DNA of 12,410 nucleotides from Verrucomicrobiota bacterium (GCA_003219335.1 QHOF01000190.1:2083-14492), one strand, 5' to 3'. Shown: positions 1-8,177, numbered from the stretch's first letter. Translations and numbers: made by a program. The notes: generated by a model not told the origin, from the sequence alone.

Positions 1-64
1 TTTTAGCTCCGACGACCTAACCTGCCAACGGATTCAATCAAACGCGGTAATCCGAGGCTGGAAA

Positions 65-987
65 GTGTCGCCTATAATCAAAGGTATATTGACTTACGTG
101 CCTGTGCTTAATGCACGGCGTCAGAATCATGCAACCAGCGGAGGCGCTAATACTTCACGTTATTGCTACTCGGTTTGGCTTCGTCATTTAATAACAGCGC
201 CTTATAGGTATGGGTTCAAGATTACTCGGGCCCGGATTGGTGAGCTGGGACCGGGCGACAGTATAGGGATTCGTCTGGCGGCTCTGCTCACGGGAGCTAG
301 CCGGTATGTCGGTCTAGATACCGTGCCTTTTTCAGCAAAAGCCGATCTCGAACCTATTTTTGAAGAGCTCGTTTAGCTTTATTCTCGCAAAGAGCGAATT
401 CCTGACCACAACGAATTTCCCCGTGTTCGACCGAGATTGGAATCATACGAATTCCCAAAGCATCTTGTAGACTGGGAAAATTTTTCTTCCACGGCTGAGA
501 ATGTACGCATGGAACTGCGTACGGATTTAGGGAGTGGTCAATTTGTCGACTACCGGACCCCGTGGACATCGCCAAGCGAAGTCGCTGCGTCCTCGCTGGA
601 TTGATCTTCTCGCAGGCCGTTCTTGAGCACGTTGATGGTTTAGAAGAAACCTATGAGGCAATGTCCGTGTGGTTAAAGCCCGGCGGTTACGCTTTCCACG
701 TCATTGACTTTACTGCTCATCAGCTAGCGCCTTTTGGAACGGGCATTGGGCTTATTCTGATCTCCAATGGCGAATAGTGAGAGGACGGCGTGAGTTTCTC
801 TTGAATCGAGAGCCGCTCAGCACTCATCTCGCGTGCATAGAGAAAGTTGGACTCGAGGTAGTTTTTCCTAAAACGGGAATTCAATAATGACGGGCTCAAC
901 CAGCAAGATTTATCCATACAATTTCGGGCACTCGATGCCGCTGATTTTCGGACTAGCGGGGCGGTACTGATCCTTCGTAAGCCATGA
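65..987 (+). pseudogene. Degraded SAM-dependent methyltransferase
   Basis: Remnant of a class I SAM-dependent methyltransferase of about 307 codons, of a type often found in polysaccharide clusters. The reading begins at GTG 65 and carries the SAM-binding segment ELGPGDSIGIRLAALL near residues 60-75. It meets an in-frame TAG at 374-376 and then continues in the same frame with recognisable sequence (HNEFPRVRPRLESYEFPKHL). A one-base loss near 599-603 moves it to a second frame, which reads IFSQAVLEHVDGLEETYEA and WLKPGGY, the usual post-motif region. Another loss near 730-735 moves it to a third frame reading WNGHWAYSDLQWRIVRGRR. A shift near 882 enters the last frame, which ends SGAVLILRKP with TGA at 985-987. 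Four separate lesions make a functional product very unlikely. The family call rests on motifs and order; the substrate is unknown. It differs from the two methyltransferases downstream, which have an N-terminal Cys motif. Its neighbour is an AsnB fragment. Confidence 0.85.
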
Positions 988-1094
988 TGGAAAGCAATGA
1001 GCACCATGAGCAACTGCGTTTGGCAACGACCGTCGGCGGGCTACTGTCATCGCACCGCATAACTTACTTCAGTCGTCCTGCGAGGCCTAATAAC

Positions 1095-1545
1095 GTGTTC
1101 CCAGTACTTTCTATTATGAATGTACGCAGCTGGAGCAGAGGGAAATCTTAGGTGTATTCAAAGGGCACTCGGATACCGAGGTGCTCCCTCATCTGTACGA
1201 AGAAGCAGGATTAGATTTCGTGAATGAACTGCGTGGCATGTTTGCCTTGGCAATTTATGACACAAAGACACACAGTTTGATTTTGGCGCGAGACCGTTTC
1301 GGGATCAAGCCTCGTTTCTATGCACCAGGCGAAGACCGCCTGGCGTTCGCGCGTGAGATCCGGGCGCTTTTAAAAGTCCCCTGCAATTAATCTGTATTCT
1401 GATAGGCGGGTGATTTATGATTTCGCTGCGCTTTTCTATGGCTCTGCGCGTATTGCCTGCACATTCTGAACGAGTCTTTACGATCGTTCGTACAAACAAA
1501 TCAAATCCTTAAGCAGTTCGGGTAATTGAAAACGAGAGGCTGAGT
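1095..1545 (+). pseudogene. Fragment of asparagine synthase-like amidotransferase (glutaminase domain only)
   Basis: Worn fragment of the N-terminal class II glutamine amidotransferase domain of an AsnB-like enzyme. The clear part, about 1109-1390, reads FKGHSDTEVLPHLYEE, LRGMFALAIYD and ARDRFGIKP. About 56 of 75 residues are identical to the AsnB copy at 3933. It stops at TAA 1388-1390. Homology resumes in another frame at 1398-1439 (RVIYDFAALFY) and in short pieces to about 1545 (YKQIKSL; VIENERL). The catalytic Cys start (MCG) is not recognisable upstream. Scattered similarity may reach back to about 1040, but I could not place it firmly. The whole ATP-pyrophosphatase (synthetase) domain is absent, and the next gene starts within about 20 bases. 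The fragment directly follows a dead methyltransferase, the same order seen in the better-preserved pair downstream. Confidence 0.85.
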
Positions 1546-1563
1546 TTTTCGTAGTAACTTTTT

Positions 1564-2631
1564 ATGAAGTGCCGTCTTCTTTATCTTGTCGGTCAATTAA
1601 GTCCGGGCGGACAAGAGCGCCAGCTTTCTTATCTTTTACGGGCCATGGACCGGGAACGTTACAGACCAGATGAAGATGATATGCATGTCCCTCGGATTCG
1701 AGCACTCCACATTCCTCTCCATTCTCTTTCTGGCTCACACTCCGGAATCGCAAAACTCGGAGCTTTTCGTCAATTGGTCCTACGGTTGAAACCCGAAGTG
1801 GTGCATTCCTACAGTTTTTATACCAATTTTGCGGTTTGGTGGGCGACGGTGGGAACGAAGGTGATTCCGATCGGTTCAATCCGGCAGGATTTCATAAACG
1901 AACGCCGTGAAGCAGGTATGGTGTTAGGCACCCTTAGTGCACGGTTACCAGCCGCCCATATATCCAACAACCTGGCCGCGAAGAATACCATAGAACGATC
2001 TGCGTCAATTTCAAAGCCGACCCGCGTATACTTAGTCAGAAACGCGGTGGATTGTGACCAGTTCAAGTTTCGGCCTCTACCATTGGACGGACCATCACTG
2101 ATTGCGGTGGTTAGACTCTATCGGGAAAAGCGATGGGACAGGCTTCTAAAGTGCGTTGCAGTCGTGGCGGCAAGCGGTTTGTATTTATCGGTCCGCCTCG
2201 TCGGCGAAGGTCCCTTGCGCAATGAACTCAAGTCACAGGCGAGGCATCTCGGCCTTAATGGGCTGGTACAATTTCTGGGACATCAAGACAACATATCAGC
2301 CTTGCTGGAAGACTCGACCTTTCTGGCTCACACCGCTGATGAAGAGGGTTGCCCTAACGCGGTAATGGAGGCGATGGCATGTGGTCGCGCCGTGGTGGCA
2401 ACGGATGCGGGGGATATTCCGTCGCTTGTTGAGGATGAGAAGACTGGCTTCGTCGTCGCCCGCGGGGATGATGCAAAACTTGTCGAGCGGTTGGTAACTC
2501 TAATCACGAACCGGGATCTGTGCTGCCGAATGGGGGAAGCTGCTCGTGCCAAGGCGGAACGGCAGTTTGGATTGGATCGTCTTGTTAACGAAACCTTGGA
2601 CGCTTACGAACGAGCTGGCTGGAGCCGTTAA
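1564..2631 (+). CDS. Group 1 (GT4) glycosyltransferase
   Basis: Predicted GT-B fold, retaining glycosyltransferase of family GT4, 355 residues. It would transfer a sugar from an activated donor to a lipid-linked or growing glycan at the cytoplasmic face of the membrane. The N-terminal acceptor domain opens with YLVGQLSPGGQERQL (residues 7-21), the glycine-rich loop of this group. The C-terminal donor-binding domain carries RLVGEGPLRNEL and the E-x7-E element E261-E269 (EEGCPNAVMEAMACG), followed by VVATDAGDIPSLVED. No transmembrane segment is obvious. The ATG at 1564 has no good Shine-Dalgarno sequence (the nearest purine run, GAGAGG, is more than 20 bases upstream) and abuts the AsnB fragment, so its original leader may have been lost. 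Around residue 36 the text jumps from RERYRP to DEDDMHVPRIR. From memory, relatives carry a few extra residues (a beta strand) there, so a small in-frame deletion is possible. The donor and acceptor sugars cannot be inferred. Confidence 0.85.
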   Translation: MKCRLLYLVGQLSPGGQERQLSYLLRAMDRERYRPDEDDMHVPRIRALHIPLHSLSGSHSGIAKLGAFRQLVLRLKPEVVHSYSFYTNFAVWWATVGTKVIPIGSIRQDFINERREAGMVLGTLSARLPAAHISNNLAAKNTIERSASISKPTRVYLVRNAVDCDQFKFRPLPLDGPSLIAVVRLYREKRWDRLLKCVAVVAASGLYLSVRLVGEGPLRNELKSQARHLGLNGLVQFLGHQDNISALLEDSTFLAHTADEEGCPNAVMEAMACGRAVVATDAGDIPSLVEDEKTGFVVARGDDAKLVERLVTLITNRDLCCRMGEAARAKAERQFGLDRLVNETLDAYERAGWSR

Positions 2632-2717
2632 GTATCTAAATCTCAGCTGAGGAATCTGTTTGAGCTAGCCTCATTATTTATTTCAGGCAACCTTGCACCT
2701 AGGGTCCTGAGTCTTTC

Positions 2718-3716
2718 GTGAGAGAAAATTCACTACAACATTTTGTCTGTCCTTGCTGTCACAGCAATCTTCTTTTAGAAAGCATCGCGAACAAGCAACG
2801 GGATGAGATTGAAGAAGCTTTTTTGATTTGTGGCACGGGACAACATCGATTCCAAATAAGACAGTTTATACCCCGCTTTGTCTCGACACACGATACAACC
2901 TCCTCTTTCGGTTTTGAGTGGAACAAACACCCCAGAACTCAATTTGACTCTGTCAATGGGATGCAGCTTTCTGAAGCGCGCTTTATCAGACAAACTAACT
3001 GGCCCAGGGATCTTTCGGGAGAAAAGATTTTGGAAGTCGGCAGCGGAGCAGGGCGGTTTACGGAAATAGCTCTGAAAACTGGAGCACAGGTCTTCTCCGT
3101 CGACGCAAGTCAGGCAGTGGATGCCAACTGGAACAACAACGGGCATTATCCGAACCTGTCTTTGTGTCAGGCTAGTTTATACGAGTTGCCTTTTCCGAAA
3201 GGCTATTTCGACAAGGTATTCTGTTTCGGTGTCTTACAACATACACCAGACGTGGCGCTGGCTTTTGCAACGATAGCCAAGTTTGTAAGGCCGGGAGGCG
3301 AATTAGCAGTCGATGTATACAACAAGAATTATTGGCGCAACTATCATACCCCAATATACTTGCTACGACCCATTACCAAACGTATCTCTCACAATAGGTT
3401 GTATCGATGGGTCGCGTGGTGGGTACCGCGTCTTTTGCCGGTCTCTACGTGGTTACGCAACCACATTCCATTTGTAGGGCGGCAAGTCAGTGCTCTTGTA
3501 CCAATTTCTAACTATGACGCGTTATTACCGACCGAGTCGTCAGAAATCATCGAACAATACTCGATTCTAGATACTTTCGATACTTTGTCCCCAAAATATA
3601 TTTGGCCCCAGCGCCCCGATACGATGCATCAATGGTTTGTGACCGCAGGTTATGAAAATATTGATTTCGATAATGATACAGTGTTTGCGATGAGGGGAAG
3701 AAGAAAACTTACCTGA
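2718..3716 (+). CDS. SAM-dependent methyltransferase with N-terminal Cys motif
   Basis: Class I SAM-dependent methyltransferase, 332 residues. The N-terminus has a CPCC motif (C11, C13, C14) and a further Cys at 38, followed by the RFQIRQFIPRFV stretch typical of Trm112-like zinc-ribbon heads on polysaccharide-cluster methyltransferases. Motif I is ILEVGSGAGRF (104-114), with an acidic residue ending the next strand (SVDAS, D129). The later VFCFGVLQHTPD and FVRPGGELAVDVY segments are the standard motif IV-VI region. The C-terminal third, rich in aromatic residues (LLRPITKRI, YRWVAWWVPRLL), may contact the glycan or the membrane. The first available start is GTG 2718, preceded by only a weak ribosome site. 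The gene looks intact. It precedes AsnB, as the dead methyltransferase does upstream. It is a paralogue of the methyltransferase at 5862. The substrate is unknown; a sugar hydroxyl or carboxyl is likely. Confidence 0.85.
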   Translation: MRENSLQHFVCPCCHSNLLLESIANKQRDEIEEAFLICGTGQHRFQIRQFIPRFVSTHDTTSSFGFEWNKHPRTQFDSVNGMQLSEARFIRQTNWPRDLSGEKILEVGSGAGRFTEIALKTGAQVFSVDASQAVDANWNNNGHYPNLSLCQASLYELPFPKGYFDKVFCFGVLQHTPDVALAFATIAKFVRPGGELAVDVYNKNYWRNYHTPIYLLRPITKRISHNRLYRWVAWWVPRLLPVSTWLRNHIPFVGRQVSALVPISNYDALLPTESSEIIEQYSILDTFDTLSPKYIWPQRPDTMHQWFVTAGYENIDFDNDTVFAMRGRRKLT

Positions 3717-3801
3717 AAGTATAGAGTTGCAGAGCGCCTTCGGAGTTGGCCACGGGCCGCGGGCTTAGCTCGTACGATCTGCTATTCGGGAATCATTAAT
3801 G

Positions 3802-3830
3802 GTGACACCTTTTACGCTGCGGAATATGAC
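3802..3830 (+). promoter_or_regulatory. Candidate sigma70-type promoter upstream of asnB
   Basis: GTGACA at 3802-3807 (5 of 6 to TTGACA) and TATGAC at 3825-3830 (4 of 6 to TATAAT) are separated by exactly 17 bases. The site lies in the 216-base gap between the methyltransferase stop and the asnB start, about 100 bases ahead of the ATG. Nothing else recognisable sits in that gap. Such matches arise by chance, so this is only a candidate. Confidence 0.25.
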
Positions 3831-3932
3831 TGAACAGTCCCTTTTACAGGTTTGCTCTTGCGCATCGGGTGTGTTCGCGGTCGTGGCGGAAACTCCTTGG
3901 CCTCGATATTCAACTGGCGAGGATTCCTAACC

Positions 3933-5009
3933 ATGTGCGGCATTGCAGGTTGGTTGGGAGAACGGCTGCAGGGGGAAGGTTATGCCATGCAGATGGTGCA
4001 GGCCCTTCACCACCGAGGGCCCGACGCGAGTGGAATCCGCTCATGGCCCGAGGCAACTCTGGTTCACACGCGCCTCAGCATCATCGATCTGAGTCCGACT
4101 GGGGCACAACCCATGGCCAACGAGGATGGAACCATCTGGACTGTCTTCAATGGTGAGATCTACAATCATCGAGAACTTCGACATGATCTGGAGTTGCGTG
4201 GCCATCTATTCAGAGGCAAGTCGGACACGGAAGTGTTGCCTCATCTTTATGAGGAGCATGGCGCCGAGTTTGTCAGCAGATTGCGTGGTATGTTCGCGTT
4301 GGCGATTTATGACACGCGTGCCCGAAGGTTAATTCTCGCGCGTGATCGTTTCGGGATCAAGCCGCTCTTCTACTCACCGGGAAGGGAACGGCTCGCGTTC
4401 GCTAGTGAAATCAACGCCCTCCTTGAGCTGCCCGGCATTGATAATCGCCCCGATAAACAAGCAATCTATGATTTTGCCGCACTGTTCTATATCCCTGCGC
4501 CTGAGACATTTTACAAGGGTATCCGGGCCCTCCAACCCGGGGAACTAATAGAAGCTCGGCTGGATGCTGACGAAGTCTCGTGGAAGACATGGACCTACCA
4601 TCGGTGGTCGATTACTCCTGATCCTGGGATGACACTAACCGAGGCAACAGATCGGGCTGAGACTTTGTTGACGACGGCCGTTCGTCGGCAAATGGAAAGC
4701 GACGTTCCAATCGGCTCTCTTCTCAGTGGAGGAATCGACTCCTCCCTAGTCAGCGTTGCTGCCCAAGAGGTGCTGCACGGTGGGCTTCAAACATTCAATG
4801 TGCGGTTTGCAGAGAAGGAGTACGACGAAACGTGGGCAGCAGTGGCGGTGGCAAGGCATATCGGGAGCGATCATGAGACGCTCGAAATGAATGGCGTTCG
4901 AGGGAACTGGGACAATGTAACCGACCTTCTCTTGCACGCGGGCCAGTTGTTTTCCGACACGTCGCTTTTCGCTGCTAACGGTCGCGCTCTCTGGGGATGG
5001 AGGCGATGA
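3933..5009 (+). pseudogene. asnB: AsnB-like amidotransferase, N-terminal part of a frameshifted gene
   Basis: N-terminal 358 codons of an asparagine synthase (glutamine-hydrolysing) homologue of the kind found in exopolysaccharide clusters, where it probably amidates a sugar acid rather than aspartate. The start is ATG 3933. It gives MCG with the nucleophile Cys2 that must be exposed at the N-terminus, and GGCGAGGA at 3916-3923 lies 9 bases upstream. An in-frame start further upstream would bury the Cys. The glutaminase domain contains LHHRGPDASG, RLSIIDLSP, FNGEIYNH and RDRFGIKPLFYSPG. The synthetase domain begins with the ATP-pyrophosphatase loop SGGIDSS (265-271). After DTSLFAA the frame runs out of homology and ends at TGA 5007-5009. 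The remainder of the protein lies in another frame from about 4972. By comparison with the family, roughly a dozen codons are missing at the joint, in a number of bases not divisible by three. Translated alone, this part would have the glutaminase but only half of the synthetase site. Confidence 0.85.
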
Positions 5010-5802
5010 AGGATTTGCTGGCTATCATCAGTATTGGCAGATTGCGAGGATCGCACGCTGGCAGGCGTTGCCTGCTTCTCTGAGACTTGGCATATCTGCG
5101 GCGCTGGCTCCTCCGGGTTTGCTCGGGATGGTGCCCGAACGGCTGCTCCAACGGCTGCGAGCGCTGGCTGGCGCCGACAACACGGCTGTCATTCAGAGCT
5201 TGTTTAGTTGGCTAGATGAAGAAGAACACAAACGACTTTGTAGGGATGCGGACCTTCTCCCAGTGCGTAGATTATTTGAACCACGCTGGGAATACCATCT
5301 GCCTCCAAGCGCTTCCCGGCTGGACAGGCTCTCTGCGCATGCCACGGAAATCAATGCGCGCCTAACGTTGCCCAATGATTTTCTCTTCAAGATGGACACG
5401 GCAAGCATGAAGGAAAGCTTGGAAGTTCGGGTCCCGATGTTGGATGAGGATCTGTTCGCTTTCAGTCTGTCGCTTCCGCATCACCTCAAGGTGAAGGGCC
5501 GAACATGCAAACGGGTATTACGCGAGGTTGCCAGACGCAGGCTGCCTTCCGCAGTTGCTAATAAGCCTAAGTGGGGATTCGCGATCCCGCTAGATACTTG
5601 GGTGAATGCGGATTTCAAGACGCGCTTGAGAGATGCCCTGCTCGGCCCCTCCACAAGACTGCCCGAATTCTTTCGGCCAGAAACCTACCGGCCCATGATA
5701 GAGGCCTTTTGCGAGGGGCGTCCCTATCCTGGCATTTCCCGCGATGGACTCCACGCACGGGCACTAATGCTGCTCTCTGTCCAATTGGCGCTTGTCCGTT
5801 GA
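4972..5802 (+). pseudogene. asnB: AsnB-like amidotransferase, C-terminal part of a frameshifted gene
   Basis: Continuation of the AsnB synthetase domain in a different frame from the part that starts at 3933. It opens with LTVALSGDGGDEGFAGYHQY (4975-5034), the conserved second nucleotide-site motif. It continues through LPNDFLFKMDTASM, SLEVRVPMLDEDL and NKPKWGFAIPLDTW to the normal C-terminus of the family, ending at TGA 5800-5802. Together the two parts span about 623 codons, which fits the usual length for this family once the small deletion is allowed for. The first possible start inside this part is TTG 5068, downstream of SGDGGDE, without a good ribosome site. Independent production of a working fragment is therefore improbable. 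The coding text is otherwise clean, so the break looks recent compared with the AsnB wreck near 1100-1545. The next methyltransferase begins about 60 bases downstream. Confidence 0.85.
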
Positions 5803-5861
5803 AGACTCGCTCACTCACTCTGCTGGATTTACGGAAAGAGTGCTCTGAGCCCACATTGAAA

Positions 5862-6833
5862 GTGATAGTGAAAAAATCGACTTGGCCTAGCTGGCATTGT
5901 CCAGGCCACCGAAAACCGCTTGAGGACAAGGGCGATGTCCTTCTTTGCCCTGACGGAGATCAGTTTCCGTCCCGAAACAGAATTCCGCGCTTCGTTACGA
6001 ACGGTAATTATGCCGATGCGTTTGGTCCTGAGGCGAAAAGGTACCGCCTTACACAGTTAGACTCCTATTCGGGAACGACAATCACGCGCGACCGTGCTCG
6101 CCAATGTGTAGGAGAAGAACTATGGTCGCAGCTCTCTGGAAAACAAGTCTTGGAAGCCGGCTGCGGTGCAGGGCGTTTTACAGAGATTCTTCTCGGCAGG
6201 GGCGCATGTGTCACCTCGATCGACATAACCAAAGCCGTTGATTCTAATCAGGAGAATTTTCTTCGGAGCGAGTCTCATAGAGTCGCCCAAGCAGATATTG
6301 AACATCTTCCTTTTGCGCCACAGGGGTTTGATATCGTGTTCTGTCTTGGAGTCATCCAAAATACGTCCAGTCCTGAAAAGTCTGTATCTTGCCTATATGA
6401 GCAGGTAAGACCTGGTGGGACTCTTATCATAGATCATTCTACTCACAGCCTCTCATGGTATAGCAAAACTGCTCCGCTGTTTCGTCGCTTGTTTCGCCGT
6501 TTGCCCCCCGAAGAAAGCATAAAGTGGACAGAGAAAATAGTCGATCTTCTGTTACCGCTTCACAAAATGGTGCGCAATTTTCACTCGGCTCAAATGTTGC
6601 TTAGCCGGGTGTCCCCGGTAGTTTGCTACTATCGTGCCTTTCCCGAACTGAACGACCAACTCCAACGAGAATGGGCGTTGCTCGACACACATCAATCGCT
6701 GACTGCTTGGTATAGACACGCCCGCACGCGCGGGCGGATACGCCGGACGCTCGAACAGCTGGGCCTACAGGAAATCTGGTGCGAGTATGGGGGCAATGGC
6801 GTGGAAGCGCGTGGCAAGCGGCCGCTTTCATAG
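5862..6833 (+). CDS. SAM-dependent methyltransferase with N-terminal Cys motif (second copy)
   Basis: Class I SAM-dependent methyltransferase of about 323 residues, a paralogue of the one at 2718. The frame is open back to 5571, but that extension overlaps the asnB end and has no homology to the family. The start is therefore placed at GTG 5862; TTG 5856 and GTG 5868 are alternatives, none with a strong ribosome site. Numbering from 5862, the Cys pair is C13 (WHCPGH) and C29 (LLCPDGDQFP), then NRIPRFV. SAM motif I is VLEAGCGAGRF (96-106). The later segment reads VFCLGVIQNTSSPE, where the other copy has LQHT, so His is replaced by Asn. The C-terminal text SLTAWYRHARTRG and WCEYGGNGVEARG is characteristic of this subgroup. 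The frame shows no interruption and the protein is probably functional. It follows asnB by about 60 bases and likely shared a transcript with it. The methyl acceptor is unknown; a sugar is likely from context. Confidence 0.82.
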   Translation: MIVKKSTWPSWHCPGHRKPLEDKGDVLLCPDGDQFPSRNRIPRFVTNGNYADAFGPEAKRYRLTQLDSYSGTTITRDRARQCVGEELWSQLSGKQVLEAGCGAGRFTEILLGRGACVTSIDITKAVDSNQENFLRSESHRVAQADIEHLPFAPQGFDIVFCLGVIQNTSSPEKSVSCLYEQVRPGGTLIIDHSTHSLSWYSKTAPLFRRLFRRLPPEESIKWTEKIVDLLLPLHKMVRNFHSAQMLLSRVSPVVCYYRAFPELNDQLQREWALLDTHQSLTAWYRHARTRGRIRRTLEQLGLQEIWCEYGGNGVEARGKRPLS

Positions 6834-6936
6834 AACTCAACTACCGGTTCCTGTTTTTTCGTTACCTTCCCCAGATTACCTTGTTCCCAAGGCTTCTAAG
6901 CTCTCTACAATATCTCAACTTCACAAAACAACTGCG

Positions 6937-6943
6937 AAAGGAG
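6937..6943 (+). promoter_or_regulatory. Ribosome binding site of the aminotransferase gene
   Basis: AAAGGAG lies 12 bases before ATG 6956 and 9 bases before TTG 6953. The spacing slightly favours the TTG, which would add one residue to the N-terminus. ATG is chosen because it is the commoner codon. The 120-base gap ahead of it (6834-6955) shows no convincing promoter; a TACAAT has no partner at a good distance. Confidence 0.6.
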
Positions 6944-6955
6944 TAAGCAGAATTG

Positions 6956-8104
6956 ATGATTCCACCTGTCAAAATCTACTTTCCGGATGAAGACCGAAAA
7001 CAGATCCTCACCGCAATCGATGAGTGTCTAAGGACTGGCCAACTCACGCTTGGCAAATACGTAAAAGCCTTCGAAGACAAATTTGCCAAGATGGTAGGGA
7101 CGCGTTATGCGATTGCCGTAAACTCTGGGACGAGTTCGATAGAAATTCCTCTAAGAATTTTTGGCGTTAAGGGAAAGGAGGTAATTGTCCCTACAAACAC
7201 TTTTTTCGCGACGCCGGGAGCGGTGCTGCATGCCGGAGGTCGTGTTCGTTTCGTTGACGCTGACCCTCAAACTTTTTCAATTGACGTGGAGAGCTTACGA
7301 GAGGCCATCGGGCCTGAGACAGTAGGTGTCATCGTCGTGCATATTGCCGGTATCGTAACGCCCCGCATGACTGAAATTCAGGAGATTTGCAAAGAGCATG
7401 GTCTTTGGCTTCTTGAGGATGCAGCCCACGCGCACGGCGCCTCCTATTATGGACGGATGGCGGGGGCTTTTGGCCGAGCAGCGTCTTTTTCGTTCTTTCC
7501 TACCAAAGTCATCACCTCTGCCGAAGGAGGCGTGATCGCCACCAATGATGTAAAAGTTTATGAAGAGGCGCTTATCTACCGCGACCAGGGCAAGGCCGAG
7601 TCCTCGTCTAATTTCCATACTCGCCTAGGATATAATTGGAGAATGAGCGAGCCTCATGCGATCATCGGCATTTCTCAACTCGCTCGTCTACAGGAATTCA
7701 CTGTTGCTCGGTCTCGCATCGCAGGTATTTATGACAGAGGATTGAAAGATATTCCTGGTGTGCAAGCGTTCCGTCTGCCCGAGGGATGCCTTTCCAACTA
7801 CTATAAGTACATTGCCCTTCTTGAGAAAGGCGTTGACCGGTCTCTCCTAAAAAAACAGCTGCGCGAGAGATATCAAGTCGGATTGAGTGGCGAGGTTTAC
7901 GATGTACCCTGTCATCAGCAACCTATATTTAGACCGTACAGCGCTGGGGAATTTCCCAATGCTGAAGACATCTGCAGGCGGCACATCTGTTTGCCGATTT
8001 ACTCCAATATGACCGATAACGAAGCCGAGTACGTATTGTTTGCATTGAAAAGTGCCCTGGTAGAAATACCAACCCAAAGAAACAGGACTGCTTCAGTTGC
8101 CTAG
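6956..8104 (+). CDS. DegT/DnrJ/EryC1/StrS family aminotransferase
   Basis: PLP-dependent sugar aminotransferase, 382 residues from ATG 6956. Members of this family transfer an amino group, usually from glutamate, to a keto nucleotide sugar, giving amino-deoxy sugars for O-antigen or capsule. The PLP phosphate loop is NSGTSS (56-61). Asp155 in WLLEDAAHAHGA would hold the pyridine nitrogen. Lys184 in SFSFFPTKVITSAEGG is the expected Schiff-base lysine. The length is normal and the C-terminal domain is complete (CRRHICLPIYSNMTDNEAEY). Every key residue I know for the family is present, and the frame has no lesion, so this is one of the best preserved genes here. It stands 73 bases ahead of an NAD-dependent epimerase, a common pairing in which the epimerase/dehydratase supplies the keto sugar. 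The exact sugar cannot be named; perosamine-, bacillosamine- or viosamine-type products are all possible. Confidence 0.92.
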   Translation: MIPPVKIYFPDEDRKQILTAIDECLRTGQLTLGKYVKAFEDKFAKMVGTRYAIAVNSGTSSIEIPLRIFGVKGKEVIVPTNTFFATPGAVLHAGGRVRFVDADPQTFSIDVESLREAIGPETVGVIVVHIAGIVTPRMTEIQEICKEHGLWLLEDAAHAHGASYYGRMAGAFGRAASFSFFPTKVITSAEGGVIATNDVKVYEEALIYRDQGKAESSSNFHTRLGYNWRMSEPHAIIGISQLARLQEFTVARSRIAGIYDRGLKDIPGVQAFRLPEGCLSNYYKYIALLEKGVDRSLLKKQLRERYQVGLSGEVYDVPCHQQPIFRPYSAGEFPNAEDICRRHICLPIYSNMTDNEAEYVLFALKSALVEIPTQRNRTASVA

Positions 8105-8163
8105 TTAGTTCTCATGAAACGTCCGTATAGACGTTCGGAATTTGACAGCAACCTCAACTAATA

Positions 8164-8168
8164 GGGAG
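8164..8168 (+). promoter_or_regulatory. Ribosome binding site of the epimerase gene
   Basis: GGGAG, 9 bases before ATG 8178, supports that start, which also gives the dinucleotide-binding motif its normal place at residues 5-15. Confidence 0.7.
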
Positions 8169-8177
8169 AGTTAAACT

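Noticed and set aside
720..1013. Minus-strand ORFs over the first 2 kb (for example 720-1013, 1562-1879)
   Set aside because: They lie opposite recognisable + strand coding or pseudogene text and have no recognisable domain of their own.
2642..2651. 10-base perfect palindrome CTCAGCTGAG
   Set aside because: Single short site in a gap after the glycosyltransferase, with no second copy seen and nothing tying it to a regulator.
3852..3932. Upstream in-frame extension of AsnB (27 codons)
   Set aside because: It would bury the catalytic Cys2 that must be N-terminal after Met removal. ATG 3933 has a suitable ribosome site.
4971..5010. Programmed frameshift in AsnB
   Set aside because: No slippery heptamer is visible at the junction, and about a dozen conserved codons appear to be missing, which fits a deletion better.
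5571..5861. Upstream extension of the second methyltransferase frame overlapping the AsnB end
   Set aside because: The frame is open, but it is the shadow of well-conserved AsnB C-terminal text, and the extension bears no resemblance to the methyltransferase family.
8118..8135. Inverted repeat AACGTC / GACGTT with 6-base loop, as terminator or operator
   Set aside because: The 6-bp stem has no T run after it, and there is only one copy. It could be chance.
8142..8147. Perfect TTGACA ahead of the epimerase gene as a -35 box
   Set aside because: No -10-like hexamer at 16-18 bases; TAATAG lies only 11 bases away and the ribosome site occupies the expected place.
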